Source: Ariolimax columbianus
Lineage: Eukaryota; Mollusca; Gastropoda; Stylommatophora; Arionidae
Reading direction: 5' to 3'
DNA length: 64,000 nucleotides
Assembly (NCBI GenBank): GCA_036924085.1
Contig: JAVGWX010000004.1
Location: forward strand, 42,798,793-42,862,792
This document shows, in pieces, positions 34,890 through 46,293 of this stretch; position 1 is the first letter of the stretch; each line of letters begins with the position of its first letter. The notes beneath the pieces are model-generated. The model saw only the letters and a program-made list of their open reading frames with translations, ran no database searches and was not told the DNA's origin. The position numbers and the translations under genes are program-made.

Positions 34890-35439
34890 GCAGCTGTGAC
34901 AGTTCCAGCTGGAGCATGGGCGTTTAGGGCAGGGAAGACTGGACTGGCGACTCTGGGAACAAAGGTTGCCTGAATGCGTGTCATGGTCAATCACCTTCTC
35001 GACATTAGGTCGACAAACAAGGGGTTTAGGTTGAAGACTTTGCCTGGTACAGAGGGGGTGGTGTTCGGAGCTGAGGTTATGGTTCGTAGCTAACCACTCT
35101 GGTGTTCCGAATTAGCGTAGTTAAGTGGGTTGGTGACTGATGCTGCCACGACCGGCTACAATATTTAGAGTGACAGAGATTCGGGGATAGTTATCCAATA
35201 ACAATTAGTTGGGGTTAGTTCCAAATAAGAGTGATGGCTAAGTCAGACAACCAACAGAAGTCAATTGGACAGCTATGTTGTTGCTTGAGACTATAAAATA
35301 CTCTGCAAAGATGAACTCAAACAGACTGACTGGGAAGAAAGCTGAGAGGCTGTCAGAAATGAGAGTCAATTAATTTGCAAGGTGACTGGACCAGCATACG
35401 GCTCGAGTTTTAGCCAGTCGCTCTATAGGTGTTAGTGTT
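34890..35439. other. LGR intron 3, unannotated part
   Basis: Moderately G/C-rich, repeat-like in style, but without recognised protein similarity. 36846-37289 is also unassigned. Confidence 0.45.
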
Positions 35440-35850
35440 GGACACCCAGTGAATAATTGAGATCTGAATGCGTGTCATGCGTGCAGGACATCTAGTGAAT
35501 GATGCGTTATCTAATTGCATATGAATGTACATATTCGTGTAAATTCGTGAAGTGATCTAAGTAATTGTGAATGCACAGATTGCATGATTGTAATGCGCAG
35601 GATACTTTGGGAACGATATGTGTTGTGATTATATGTGTATGCACAGATCGACTGAGTATGTGACCACAAGTGAGTACGTGATCCGACTATATGTGATGTG
35701 ATCTAATTACAAATGAATGCACAGATCGCCTGAGCATACGTGGACCGATTGTATGTAAATGTACAGATCACCTGATTGGAAGTGATCTGTTTATATATGA
35801 ATGCACAAAACGACTGAGTACGTAATCCGATCGTGAGAATGAGTTTGTGA
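35440..35850 (+). repeat. Degenerate tandem repeat
   Basis: Recurring tgaatgcacagatcg, ctgagtacgtgatccga and ttatatgtg blocks at irregular spacing of about 50-60 bp. Confidence 0.6.
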
Positions 35851-36164
35851 TTGTGTGTTGAGTGTGCAGATAAGTGGAGTGCCGCAGCAAGGAAGCAATG
35901 TATGTCGAAAGATAGCATTATAATGTGAAATGAAAGGGTTCTGTAAGACGTGATGATTTGACAACATGTAAACCGACCTGTAAAATTGAACATACATGTA
36001 TGTAGAGGAGAAAGAGAGAAAGATTGACAGGAGCAGAGTGAGGAAGAGAGACAGGAGAGATAAAAAAATAAAGGGTAGAAGAGAAAAAGAATGAAGGAGA
36101 CAAGCATTGTGTCTGTTTCAAAAAACAGTGATAAGACTCCCAAAAAGCTGAATAAGAAAATATG

Positions 36165-36845
36165 TTATATTTCTTGAGTATAACATAAAGTCAGACCTTT
36201 GTGTATGCACTGTTATATTTCTTGAGTATAACATAAAGTCAGACCTTTGTGTATGCACTGTTATATTTCTTGAGTATAACACAGAGTCAGACTTGTGTGT
36301 ATGCTCTATTATATTTCTTGAGTATAACACAAAGTCAGACCTTTGTGTATGCACTGTTATATTTCTTGAGTATAACATAAAGTCAGACCTTTGTGTATGC
36401 ACTGTTATATTTCTTGAGTATAACATAAAGTCAGACCTTTGTGTATGCACTGTTTTATTTCTTGAGTATAACATAAAGTCAGACCTTTGTGTATGCACTG
36501 TTATATTTCTTGAGTATAACACAGAGTCAGACTTGTGTGTATGCTCTATTATATTTCTTGAGTATAACACAAAGTCAGACCTTTGTGTATGCTCTGTTTT
36601 ATTTCTTGAGTGTAGCACAGAGTCAGGCCTTTGTGGATGCTTTGTGGATGCTTTGTTGTATTTCTTGAGTGTAGCACAGAGTCAGGCCTTTGTGGATGCT
36701 TTGTTGTATTTCTTGAGTGTAGCACAGAGTCAGGCCTTTGTGGATGCTTTGTTGTATTTCTTGAGTGTAGCACAGAGCCAGACCTTTGTGGATGCTTTGT
36801 TGTATTTCTTGAGTGTAGCACAGAGTCAGGCCTTTGTGTATGGAA
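36165..36845 (+). repeat. 48-bp minisatellite, about 14 copies, two variants
   Basis: Unit ttatatttcttgagtataac plus ataaagtcagacctttgtgt plus atgcactg; from 36600 it changes to a second form (gtgtagcacagagtcagg, tggatgctttg). Again a multiple of 3, hence open frames. LGR intron 3. Confidence 0.93.
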
Positions 36846-37289
36846 TAGAGTCATGAAGAAAAGTGAACATACACGCAACAGGAAACCACATAGGTGTTGT
36901 TGTAGATAAGAATGTTGATAATTCCAAGGAAGTTTATCACATATAATACAAGAAACGTTAGTAGAAGAGTGATAATAGTTCGCAATGACAACATATACAT
37001 TTTTTTAGGAATTGGCAGTCGCCGACAAAGAGAGAAGATACGGCACAGATTGACATCACGACAAGGAAGAAAGCCAAAAACAGAATCTATAATCAATACT
37101 AGAGGCAGAGTGTCGTGTGGAGAGCCATAATGATATGAGCTAATTATTCCTGTCGGATGAAAATATAAGAATGACTAAATGGATTGGCAACTTAAGGAAC
37201 AAACATTTATATTTTATTTTAGATGCGGACTGCAATGTATGTATGCGAAGTATAAGAGGTTTGAATCTCAATAAGGCTTTATCGAGGAC

Positions 37290-37640
37290 TGGACAATTGA
37301 GAACACCCCAAATGAAAATGCTCCAATTGAAAACACCCCAAATGAAAATGCTCCAAATGAAAACAACCCAAATGAAAACATCACAAATGAAACACCACAA
37401 ATTAAATCATCCCAAATAAAAAAAAAACCCTAAAGGAAGACACGACACATGAAAACACCCAAAATGAAAATGCTCCAAATAAAAACACCACAAATTAATA
37501 CGCACCAAAATTAAATCACCCCAAACAAACACACCACAAATGAAACACCATAAATTAAAACACAGCAAATGTGAACACCACAAATGAAATAAACCACAAG
37601 CGAAAACGCCTAAAAATTGAAATACCACAAATGTAAAGGG
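37290..37640 (+). repeat. Degenerate 15-bp A-rich tandem repeat
   Basis: Units like caccacaaatgaaaa and ccaaatgaaaatgct, decaying to the right. Confidence 0.8.
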
Positions 37641-37797
37641 GCTCAGAAAACAAAAACAGTGTTGTAACTTGCAGGATAAACTGTAATGTGCCGTTATGGA
37701 GCTGTGGTCACGGAGATGACTACTCCATCCAGTAGACACTTTAAGTCACGACATCTCCAACAGATATAGTCAGGTCGAGAGTTGAAAAATTGATTTG

Positions 37798-38460
37798 CGA
37801 GGCGTGTTCAAATGAAACTGGACCAAACTGCAACAAGTGAACATACGCATGATGACGTCACGTCTGGATTAAACAGCACATATCAACCGTCAAGTTTACA
37901 AAATTTCATTATCTTCCGACTCATAGTTTCCTCAGCAGACCGTTGAAAACATGGTGGGTGTGATACAGAATCCGTCCAGAGTTGATCAGCGAGCGGTGAT
38001 ACGTCAGTATATGGTGACAAAAGTGTGTCGAAGACAACAGTGAAAAACTGGACAATGATGTTTAAATAAGGACGTGAGTAACGGAAGATCTTCCGACACC
38101 AGGTAGGCGTATATTGTTGCGTTAACTCACGTCCATCTTTAAACATCGTTGTCCAGTTCTTGACTGTTGTCTTCGACACACTTGTGTCACCATACACATG
38201 TCTGCATTCTGCGATGAATGTCAACTGGTCATCCTTCAGCTGTTAGAAACTGAATCACTGCTCGCTGATCAACTCTAGACGGATTCCGTATCACACCACC
38301 ATGTTTTCAACAGTCTGCTGAGGAAACTAGGAGTCGAAGGATAATGAACTTTTGCAAACTTAACGGTTGGTATGTGGTGTTTACAACAGAAGTAACGTCA
38401 TCATATGTTCACGTGTTGCAGTTTGGTCCGGTTTCAATTGAACACGCATCGTATGTTTGT
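37798..38460. mobile_element. Fold-back mariner: two 5' halves head-to-head
   Basis: The left arm starts gcgaggcgtgttcaaatgaa and the right arm, reverse-complemented, gatgcgtgttcaattgaaac; both continue through aactgcaacaagtgaacata, tcctcagcagac, gaaaacatggtgg, gttgatcagcgagc to cggaagatc/acgcctacc near 38100. The reverse arm encodes HVYGDTSVSKTTVKNW and FKDGREL, the mariner HTH. The left arm lacks about 60 bp. The whole forms an imperfect hairpin of roughly 300-bp arms in LGR intron 3, ending 260 bp before exon 4. Confidence 0.82.
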
Positions 38461-38721
38461 TGGAGACACATGTTCCACATGGAGCTGAAAAGGTTTTGAC
38501 TGATCGATTGATTGATTGATTGATTGATTGACACAGATGTTGCGCAAAATAGAACTGCACCTTCCCACGCCCCGCAATAACAGAAGGTAACGTAGGACAA
38601 TTAGTTGATGATGTGTTTTATCTATCATTTCTGTGCCATCATATAACAAATGGTGGTAGTGTATTACTAACTTACTGACTTTACATTAACTTCATATTTA
38701 CCAATTTTACCTCTCTTCCAG

Positions 38722-38865
38722 ACACCTGGACGCCAACGGAATAACCACGATTTCTAGAAATACCTTTGTTGGGCTGATAAATCTGAAGCAGCTATGGCTG
38801 GACGACAATAAGCTGCTACACGTTCCTGCTTCAGCTTTCCGGGAGTTAACAGGACTTCAGGCATT
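38722..38865 (+). CDS. Lgr4/5/6: LGR exon 4 of window: two fused LRRs, LDAN and LWLDDN
   Basis: 144 bp, acceptor ctctcttccag, donor gtaagtttg; twice the standard size, holding two complete 24-residue repeats. The first begins HLDANGIT and the second LWLDDNKLLHVP. LDAN and LWLDDN at this spacing are the most diagnostic LGR4/5/6 motifs in the window. These repeats fall in the part of the LGR ectodomain that contacts R-spondin in vertebrate structures (family knowledge). No intron separates the two repeats here. Confidence 0.95.
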
Positions 38866-39065
38866 GTAAGTTTGCTGGCGTGGTTCAAGGTTGGTGTTGC
38901 TAATGCCATGCATGGTCAAGTTATACCACTTTCTTTTGTGACGGGTTACAGTGGGTCTCCTCACATCCCGAGGAGTATTAGCGAAGGAGGACCGGGCACC
39001 TCCTGGCTGTAGTCCAATGCGAGATTCCTCAGTAAGCTCAGCACTGACGAGGGTGGGGTGGGTAA

Positions 39066-39530
39066 ACGTTACACCCCATTGTCCTAGCTAAACGTTACAC
39101 CCCATTGTCCTACCTAAACGTTACACCCCATTGTCCCAGCTAAAAGTTACACACCATTGTCCTACCTAAATGTTACATACCATTGTCCTACCTAAACGTT
39201 ACACCCCATTGTCCTACCTAAACATTACACACTATTGTCCTACCTAAACGTTACACACCATTGTCCCAGCTAAACGTTACACACCATTGTCCTACCTAAA
39301 CGTTATACCCCATTGTCCTACCTAAACGTTACACACTATTGTCCTACCTAAACGTTACACACTATTGTCCTACCTAAACGTTACACACCATTGTCCTACC
39401 TAAACGTTATACCCCATTGTCCTACCTAAACGTTACACACCATTGTCCTACCTAAACGTTACACCCCATTGTCCCAGCTAAACGTTACACACCATTGTTC
39501 TACCTAAACGTTACACCCCATTGACCCACC
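39066..39530 (+). repeat. 26-bp minisatellite, about 18 copies
   Basis: Unit tacctaaacgttacacacca plus ttgtcc, variants cagct, accccatt, actatt. LGR intron 4, 200 bp after exon 4. Confidence 0.93.
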
Positions 39531-39574
39531 TAAATTGTACCACACCGTTATTACATATATACGAATCATACCCC

Positions 39575-40870
39575 TCGGGCGTTCAAGTCAAACCATGACT
39601 TTTTTTTTGTAAAGGAAAACATTTTTCAAGCAGTCAAAATGCCATTTATTTTTCGATATAATCTCCAGCAACATTTATACACATATCCCAGTGTTTAAGT
39701 AATGCTTGAAAAGCTTCAGGGTATAACGATTAGTCTGTATGTCTGAACCAATCCAAGACAGCCTGACTCACTTCGTCACATTAGTGCTGAAATGCTGACC
39801 TCCCAGAAATTTTTTCGGGGTTCCAAATAGGTGGAAATCGCTTGTAGGTCTGGGCTTAGAGGTTGATGTGGCAATACCTCTTAGCCGAGATGCTGCAGTT
39901 GGTCCATAGTTTAATTAGTCGTATGAGGTCGAACTTTATCTTGCAAGAGCAGGACGCCCTGTGTGATCGAACTAGCTCTTTTTTCCGCAGATGGTTATGT
40001 ACATCACTCAAAATACGTATGTGCTGTTCATCGTTGAAAGTGGCACCAAGGGGTAAAAAATCAACATGAATGATGCCAAGTTTGTCACATGAAACACTCG
40101 CCATCACTTTACCTGCAGACGCAGTTGTCTGAAATGTTGTGGGTGGTAGATATTGCGTATGCTTCCACTGCTTGAATGCTCGTTTTGATTCAGGAGTATA
40201 ATGACGAGCCGAGGTTTCGTCCCATGTAATGAAGCGATCAACAAAGGTATGACATTCCCTATCAAAATCTTCCTTCGATGCAGTGCAGGCTTGTTGAACT
40301 CTTCTCTGCCGTTCAAAAGCGGAAAGCTATTTTAGCACCCAACATGCATTAACCTTCCTAAAATGTAAATGTTCATGAATAACAGTGTTTACAGCACCTA
40401 AAGAAAGACTTGCTTCTTGTCCAATTTTGCGACAGGTTATGCGTAGATTTTCCAGGATAAGGTGTTCTACAATCTGGATATTCACAGAACTGACTGTCGT
40501 GGGTTGAGGGCCACAACGGCCGAGACCATCACTCACGGATGTACGGTCTTTTCTCAAATGTTTACACCATTCCGATGTCTTACTGCGGCTGAGTGTCTCA
40601 TCACTGTATTGTTATTGCAGTCGTCTGTAAATTTCCGCAGGTTTCACGCCTTCTTTAACAAGAAATGTCACCACAATTCGCTGTTCCATGCAAGCACTAA
40701 CAGTGCTGTCCGCCAATTTTATTTATCTGTCACGTGACTGGCCCGGGACAAGTGTGCCGCCTAGCAGTAATAGGACACAAGTGCCCCTAATGATAGTAGT
40801 TTAGCACGCTATAACCCATTCAGGTAGAACTAGATAAAAAAGTCCCGGTTTGATTTGAACGCCTCATCGT
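39575..40870 (-). pseudogene. Mariner transposase pseudogene with inverted ends
   Basis: Ends gggcgttcaagtcaaacc (left) and ggtttgatttgaacgcctc (right) are inverted repeats. Reverse frames show, in order, the TWDETSARHYTPESKRAFK block, ASVSCDKLGIIHVDFLP with the second catalytic Asp, and decayed third-Asp and C-terminal segments; frameshifts and stops throughout. 1.3 kb is the normal mariner size. LGR intron 4. Confidence 0.8.
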
Positions 40871-40880
40871 GTGTGTATGT

Positions 40881-40885
<5 letters not shown>

Positions 40886-40957
<72 letters not shown>

Positions 40958-40962
40958 ATCAC
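40886..40962. repeat. (TA)n microsatellite
   Basis: About 38 TA dinucleotides directly beside the right end of the mariner at 39575-40870. Confidence 0.95.
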
Positions 40963-41426
40963 ATATCACGCATATTTAACACACGCAAACAATATAGGCA
41001 CACACATATACATAAACGTAAATTTAACATAAACGTGAATGGCATTTTGGACGAAAAGTATATGATCATTGTCATCTTCTACTCATGTCGTAAAGGCGAC
41101 TAAAGAGGGCTTCGTTAGCAACTTGCAAACTTACTATGTAATTAAAACATGGGCATTATAATTTGCAGCTGCTAAAGTTCGGATAAATGCATCATGTGAA
41201 TGGACCAGCTGCATCTAAAACCAATGGTTTACATTGGAGCCAGAAAGTGAAATGACGCAAATTCTTGAAAACTGGCTGACATTAAAAGGAACCGGCTGCA
41301 GTTGTGGCTTGTGCTTCATTCAAGAACCCACAAAAGTGAATAATGAATTATAAATAGAGAAATGCGTTTTTATGTACTTAGTGTGTGCTATATTTATACA
41401 TTACCGTGTACTGTTTCATTTTCAAG

Positions 41427-41498
41427 GACGCTTATCAAGAACGAGATAACGCATCTTCCCGACTACGCATTTCAGAATAATACAAGACTTATACAGCT
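41427..41498 (+). CDS. Lgr4/5/6: LGR exon 5 of window: LRR with THLPDYAFQNNT
   Basis: 72 bp, acceptor cattttcaag, donor gtgagtatc (the only gtgag donor of the set). The PDYAFQN motif matches the corresponding LGR4/5/6 repeat. NNT is a potential N-glycosylation site. The split codon is TT+G (Leu) from exon 4. The donor is followed by A/T and GA simple repeats and then by a 32-bp array whose units resemble this exon-intron junction (see 41645-42240). Confidence 0.93.
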
Positions 41499-41644
41499 GT
41501 GAGTATCTCATATATATATATTGAGAGAGAGAGAGATAGAGAGATAGCGAGAGAGAGATAGAAAGAAAGAAAGAAAGAGAGAGAAAGAGAGAGAGCCTAT
41601 TTATTTAACAGTATAATAATCTCATGTTTATAGTGCTGATAGAC

Positions 41645-42240
41645 AGTGCTAGAATGACATTCGGATAGCTGATGCAACTGTGAGTATTATATATATCAAG
41701 CTAATCTAAGTATGACATTTATATAGCTAATGTAGCTGTAAATATGACATTTATATATCTAATGTAACTGTAAATATTATATTTATATATCTAATATAGC
41801 TGTAATTGTGATATTTATAGAACTAATGTTGCTGTAAGTATGATATTTATGTATCTAATATAGCTGTAAGTATATTTACAGATCTAATGCAGCTGTAAGT
41901 ATGATATTTACAGATCTAATGTAGCTGTAAGTATGATATTTATAGATCTAATGTAGATGTAAGTGTGACATTTATAGATCTAATGTAGCTGTAAATATAA
42001 TATTTATATATCAAATATAGCTGTAAGTGTGATATTTATACATCTAATATTGCTATAAGTATTATATTTATGGAGATAATGCAGCTGTAAGTATGTCATT
42101 TATAGAGCTAATGCGTTTGTAAGTATGACATCTATAGAGCTTATGCAACTGTAATTATGATATTTATATATTTTGTATAACTGTGAACATTATATTTATA
42201 AAACTAAAATATGTTTGTATGAAATTTATAGCTCATTTTA
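41645..42240 (+). repeat. 32-bp array of splice-donor-like units
   Basis: About 17 degenerate units of the type tctaatgtagctgtaagtat plus gatatttataga. Most contain ctgtaagt, ctgtgagt or ctgtaaat. The unit resembles the end of LGR exon 5 plus its donor (cttatacagctgtgagtat), agreeing at about 15 of 19 positions. Between this array and exon 5 lie TA and GA simple repeats (41510-41596). Confidence 0.85.
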
Positions 42241-42984
42241 CATCATTGTTTCATGTTTCTGTGCATTCACCCAACCGCATTCCTCCGTCAGTTATCTTTA
42301 GTTGTTTATTAAGCCTTTAGTCTCTTCTCTTGCTATCATGTTATCGTGTGCGTGTGACTCTTTCTTTGTGTATGTGTGTTTGTGTACATGCTTGAGTATG
42401 TATATCTTTCATACGTCCCATATATATATATTTCATTTGTATTAAATATGATAAATCAAATTATAATTCTTTCTCTCTCTCTCTTTCTCTCTCCTCTCTC
42501 CCATACCTCTCACTTATTATGCGTATCTCTCATACCTTTCACACATGCTCACCCCCTGACTATGTGTTATAAATCACATATGTTTTATCAAATGTTCCAA
42601 ACCTTGTATTCCTCCGATGCCAGAATTGAGACCAATTAGGGAAGAAGACTTGTGGCGAGGTTCAGGGCTGTATTGTCAACTTAGTCATTTTCCGGCTAGA
42701 TCTGGCCAAATTTTACGAAGTCTAGCCGATAGAAAAAAATACTACTTCGTCAGATAGCCGATCATCTGGCTATATGGTAAAACTCGTTAGCTGGTGTTAT
42801 TTCATTGTATGTTTAATACCAATATTTATAATGTATAAATAATAATAATTTTTTTGCAAAGACTTTATACTAATGCTTCCCAAAGAAGTGGACCGTGGCC
42901 CTTAGTTGCGGGTCCGCAAATAACTTAAAAGAACTGGAAAATATTAACACTATTTTGATTCAAATAATCACAAATTGTTTTGTC
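42241..42984. other. LGR intron 5, unannotated part
   Basis: Simple CT runs near 42470-42500, otherwise nothing. 44116-44392, 44536-45064, 45600-46008, 46940-47194, 48320-49183 and 49266-50054 were scanned for LRR exons and gave only the weak candidate at 49184. Confidence 0.45.
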
Positions 42985-44115
42985 ATTAAAACGGGTAGCG
43001 TGCGTTTCAAAATCCCAACGAACCTGGTTCTTCTTCTTCTTCTTCGTACGCAGTCAGACAGTAACCATAATTTTTTCGAAAAAAGCGGCGGTCATCCTGA
43101 GGCTGTCGCCACTGCCATAGAGCTTGTCTTGTAGTTCCACTGGTGATGGCCACATCTGCTCTCTCTGATCCTCGTATGTCGGGCAGTTCTGCAGCAGATG
43201 TTCAGCGGTCATTTTACCGGTACCGCACGGGCATTCGTCGGTACCACCTATCTTCAATTTGTTGAATAGGTGGTACCTCAGTCTATTGTGGCCAGTGCGA
43301 AGTCTGAAGACAACGACCTGCTCTCTTCGGTTCAACTGGTAATAGGCATCGTTTTTGGTGTAACCAGTATGTTCGGTTTCCCATTTGGACATGTATCTGG
43401 CTTTGATAAGCCGTTTTGACTCTTCGTACGTCATACTAGTATCTGTTTGTGGTAGTCTTGCGCCTTCTTTTGCCAGTCTGTCTGCCTCCTCGTTGCTTTG
43501 GATGTTGCAGTGTGAAGGGACCCACTGTACCACTACCCTTTTTGGTGCGGACTGCTGGCACAGTTTGCAGAGTGCTGCTCTTAAGTCATTAAGCTCAGTG
43601 TTTTTCTGGCTTTGTAGCGCTGTGACTACGGCGAGAGCATCTGTAAGCAGGACTATATGGCTTTCATTTTCTTTATGTGTCACCATTTCTTCCACTGCCG
43701 CCCTCAGTGCCTCTGCCTCCGCTCTGAAATTGCTTGTGTACTTACCAGTAGCGAATGACAGTGTTATTTTTCTGCCATTTGGTAGGTTCAGGAATGCTCC
43801 TGCCCCTCCGTTCTGTGTAGTGTTTGTTACAGAACCGTCGGTGTATGCATGGGTCCAGTCCAAGCTTGGGTAGTTTTCCGATATAAAGCTTAGGGTAGTA
43901 TCTCTCCTTTCTTTTTCAGTCTGGCCGTTTTTGTTTCGAACCTGGTTCGAATCACGCCGGTGTCCAAGTTTGGCAGACGTGGGTTTTTTTTTCGCTCCTC
44001 CGCGTGCGAAAGATAATGGCAACCCACAGTACTGCAGACTTGCCAAGAAACGAATAACAGCCAACAAGATTGGCGTTGGAAGAAGCTACATTCTGCAAAG
44101 ACATGCTACATACTA
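42985..44115 (+). mobile_element. tRNA-derived SINE, type T1, split by LINE copy 3
   Basis: SINE sequence runs 42985-43030 and continues at 43949-44115 (cgaatcacgccggtgtcc to ctgcaaagacatgctacata). The LINE entered at the B-box. Confidence 0.8.
43031..43936 (-). mobile_element. I/Nimb-like LINE, copy 3, RNase H and 3' end only
   Basis: A 0.9-kb 3' fragment with the RNase H domain (YTDGS, WVPSHCN) and C-terminal finger intact in one frame from about 43930 to 43054, flanked by a perfect 12-bp TSD (cgaacctggttc, 43019-43030 and 43937-43948). It landed in the B-box of a tRNA-derived SINE. Nearly identical to copies 1 and 2 by eye. An ORF starting at 44067 that includes SINE sequence is an artefact of read-through. 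Confidence 0.92.
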
Positions 44116-44392
44116 ATTACATTTACGATGTGAAACAAAAATATCCGCTGTTCTAATGTAACTATATAGTTTTCTTTTAATTTCCAATATTGTTTTTATT
44201 TGTCTCGTTCATTAAGTTTCTTAAGTCATAAGCGATTCGTTATTCGACAAGGTAAATACATTCTGTCTCAACCCTGTCTCCAGTCGTGTAATCTTGTCAC
44301 TAAGCGACGAGTGGACCATTGGATTGTTCATGGCATCTGAAGCTGCCTCCAGCGGCCCCCCCTCCCCCCACACCACCTCTTCGTGGGCATAC

Positions 44393-44535
44393 TGGTGCTG
44401 TAGATGTCTAGGTAATTGGTGATGTAGAGTTCTAGGTAATTGGTGATGTAGAGTTCTAGGCAATTGGTGCTGTAGAGGTCTAGGCAATTAGTGCTGTAGA
44501 GGTCTAGACAATTGATGCTGTAGAGTTCTAGGCAA
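44393..44535 (+). repeat. 24-bp tandem repeat, about 6 copies
   Basis: Unit ggtaattggtgatgtagagt plus tcta with variants. Confidence 0.85.
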
Positions 44536-45069
44536 ATAGTTCAGCGGTTGGTATTAGCCATCATTCCTGATCAGCGAGCCAGGTTTGAGCAGGGTAGTTC
44601 ATTTCACTACTTTTGTCTGGCTGCAGCTTCCTCTGCAATCCTTTGTTTACCCGTAAATCGGTTTCCCCTTGGGCAAATTTAGAAACTGCACTAATGTGGA
44701 ATCGGAACAGGGTATTCTGCATGTCATTGCAACTGCCGGCCAGGCCAGTATAGTTGACGAGGTCTCAGTGACCTACTGCATTCAATAAAGCTGACCTTAA
44801 ACCGACATGAACGCACGATATAGAGCGCTACGTATGACTACATTTAAGTGTTTGAAGCGACTAGCACACTTCCTAATGAGCGAGTTTGTGAATTCCGATG
44901 CACGAATCAATTTCCAATATGGCCATTGAGTGATTGCAGGACATTAAAAATACTGTGCGAACCGGCTCAAGAGGCGAACGAGGAATGTTTTGGGGATGGT
45001 GCGTTCGTTTTTGTTTGTTTTTTGTTGTTGTTTTTGTTTGTTTGTTTGTTTTTTAATGTAGGTCGTTGT

Positions 45070-45091
45070 GGGGGGGGGGGGGGGGGGGGGG
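45070..45091 (+). repeat. G22 homopolymer
   Basis: Twenty-two consecutive G; a C23 run follows at 45190-45212. Confidence 0.9.
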
Positions 45092-45129
45092 AGTCTGCGA
45101 TGTTATATAAAGTCTCCTATAATTACAAG

Positions 45130-45212
45130 GGAACGGTATGGGCTAGTGGTAAAGTGACATGGCTCACAAGCCGAAGGTGCTGGGTTCGACCCCCCCCCCC
45201 CCCCCCCCCCCC
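45130..45212 (+). repeat. tRNA-like SINE head (type T4) ending in a C-run
   Basis: tgggctagtggtaaagtgac and the B-box ctgggttcgacccc merge directly into 23 C at 45190-45212. Confidence 0.65.
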
Positions 45213-45364
45213 ATCACAGCTGCCTCATACCTTTGGCGCAAATCACAAGAAGACTATTGTTATAGACACATTGAGAACATTTGCTCTATTTTTTTCAGTT
45301 GGTTCGCGTCAGAACATTTGTATGGTCAAAAACGAAGAGATGAGATGATAGAACTCATCAACTC

Positions 45365-45590
45365 ATAGCTTGCGTCAGGATCAGCGAAGTAAAGCTGCCA
45401 AGGACCGTATTCCGCCTCCAAGTGGCGGCTCTGAAAATAGATTGCATCCGTGCAGCCTGGCTGTGAGAATAGGGATCAAAGAGGGAAGACCAACCGTGTT
45501 TCAAAAATACCCGCTGAAATCGAATGTGTCGGTAGTAAAAGCGCAGATATCACAGCCTCTCTGTAAACTATGACATAACGTAACAAAACG
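45365..45590 (+). repeat. Old, diverged element A relative
   Basis: Contains cgtcaggatcagcg, agctgccaaggacc, gggatcaaagagggaag and ctgtaaactatgaca in element A order, with many substitutions. Confidence 0.6.
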
Positions 45591-46021
45591 TCATTTTCTT
45601 ATCACGTTAAGAAAAAGAAGAAGACGAAGGAGAAGAAGAACAAAAAATGTGTTTGTTTTTATGTGGAATTGTTTGGCCTAAGGCAATTCGTTTGCCATTT
45701 TTTTGCTTTTTTTTCTTGTTTATTTTAGGATAATTAGCTTCTTGACATTTTTTGGAGCCTTTGATGACCTCTTAAAAGTAAAATTGGCATTAGCAAAAAA
45801 TGGTTTGGCCTAGTGTGGTTTTTTAATATATCAATGTTTTAACAGAAAGAAATAACATTGTTTTTTATAACATTATATGCAGTAATCAATAAACACATAC
45901 ATAACGATAATTAGCAGCCTTTTTTCTAGCAAGGTAATCAACTTGGCTTTTATTATTTGCAACATTCGACAAATCATGTTTGAATTCTTCTTAATGTCTG
46001 ACTGGCTTCATCATTTCGACT

Positions 46022-46189
46022 TCTTCTTCTTCTTCTTCTGCGTTCGTTCTCAATCTCCCGCTACCAAGCCCTGCACATGTCTTCGCAAGTAGCAGGATGT
46101 AGTCCGGAGAACGGAATGCGTTGTGTCGCTAGTTTACAGCTTGGCTACAATATTTGCACCTTTCGGTCCGACACATCCGTCTTCGGCGG
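46022..46189 (-). mobile_element. Element A copy with LINE-like tail and 13-bp TSD
   Basis: A 168-bp 5'-truncated copy. In sense its end reads gaacgaacgcag followed by AAG repeats, like the LINE terminus. Perfect TSD catcatttcgact at 46009-46021 and 46190-46202. Confidence 0.88.
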
Positions 46190-46293
46190 CATCATTTCGA
46201 CTAACACAAGAACTATGTAAGATTGTTTTAGCATCACAACACTGAACAGAATCTGTAACTGCTCTGTCTAACCATCCTTCCTGTAAACACCGC

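Noticed and set aside
34027..34917. 296-codon reverse and 192-codon forward open frames
   Set aside because: They are the two strands of a 33-bp minisatellite; unit length divisible by three keeps them open.
38940..39010. Independent gene fragment after LGR exon 4
   Set aside because: Matches, in antisense, the repeat at 5935-6140 and 16785-17010.
43949..44067. 337-codon frame starting at 44067 as a fusion gene
   Set aside because: The N-terminal part is SINE sequence read through into LINE copy 3; the TSD shows the junction is an insertion site.
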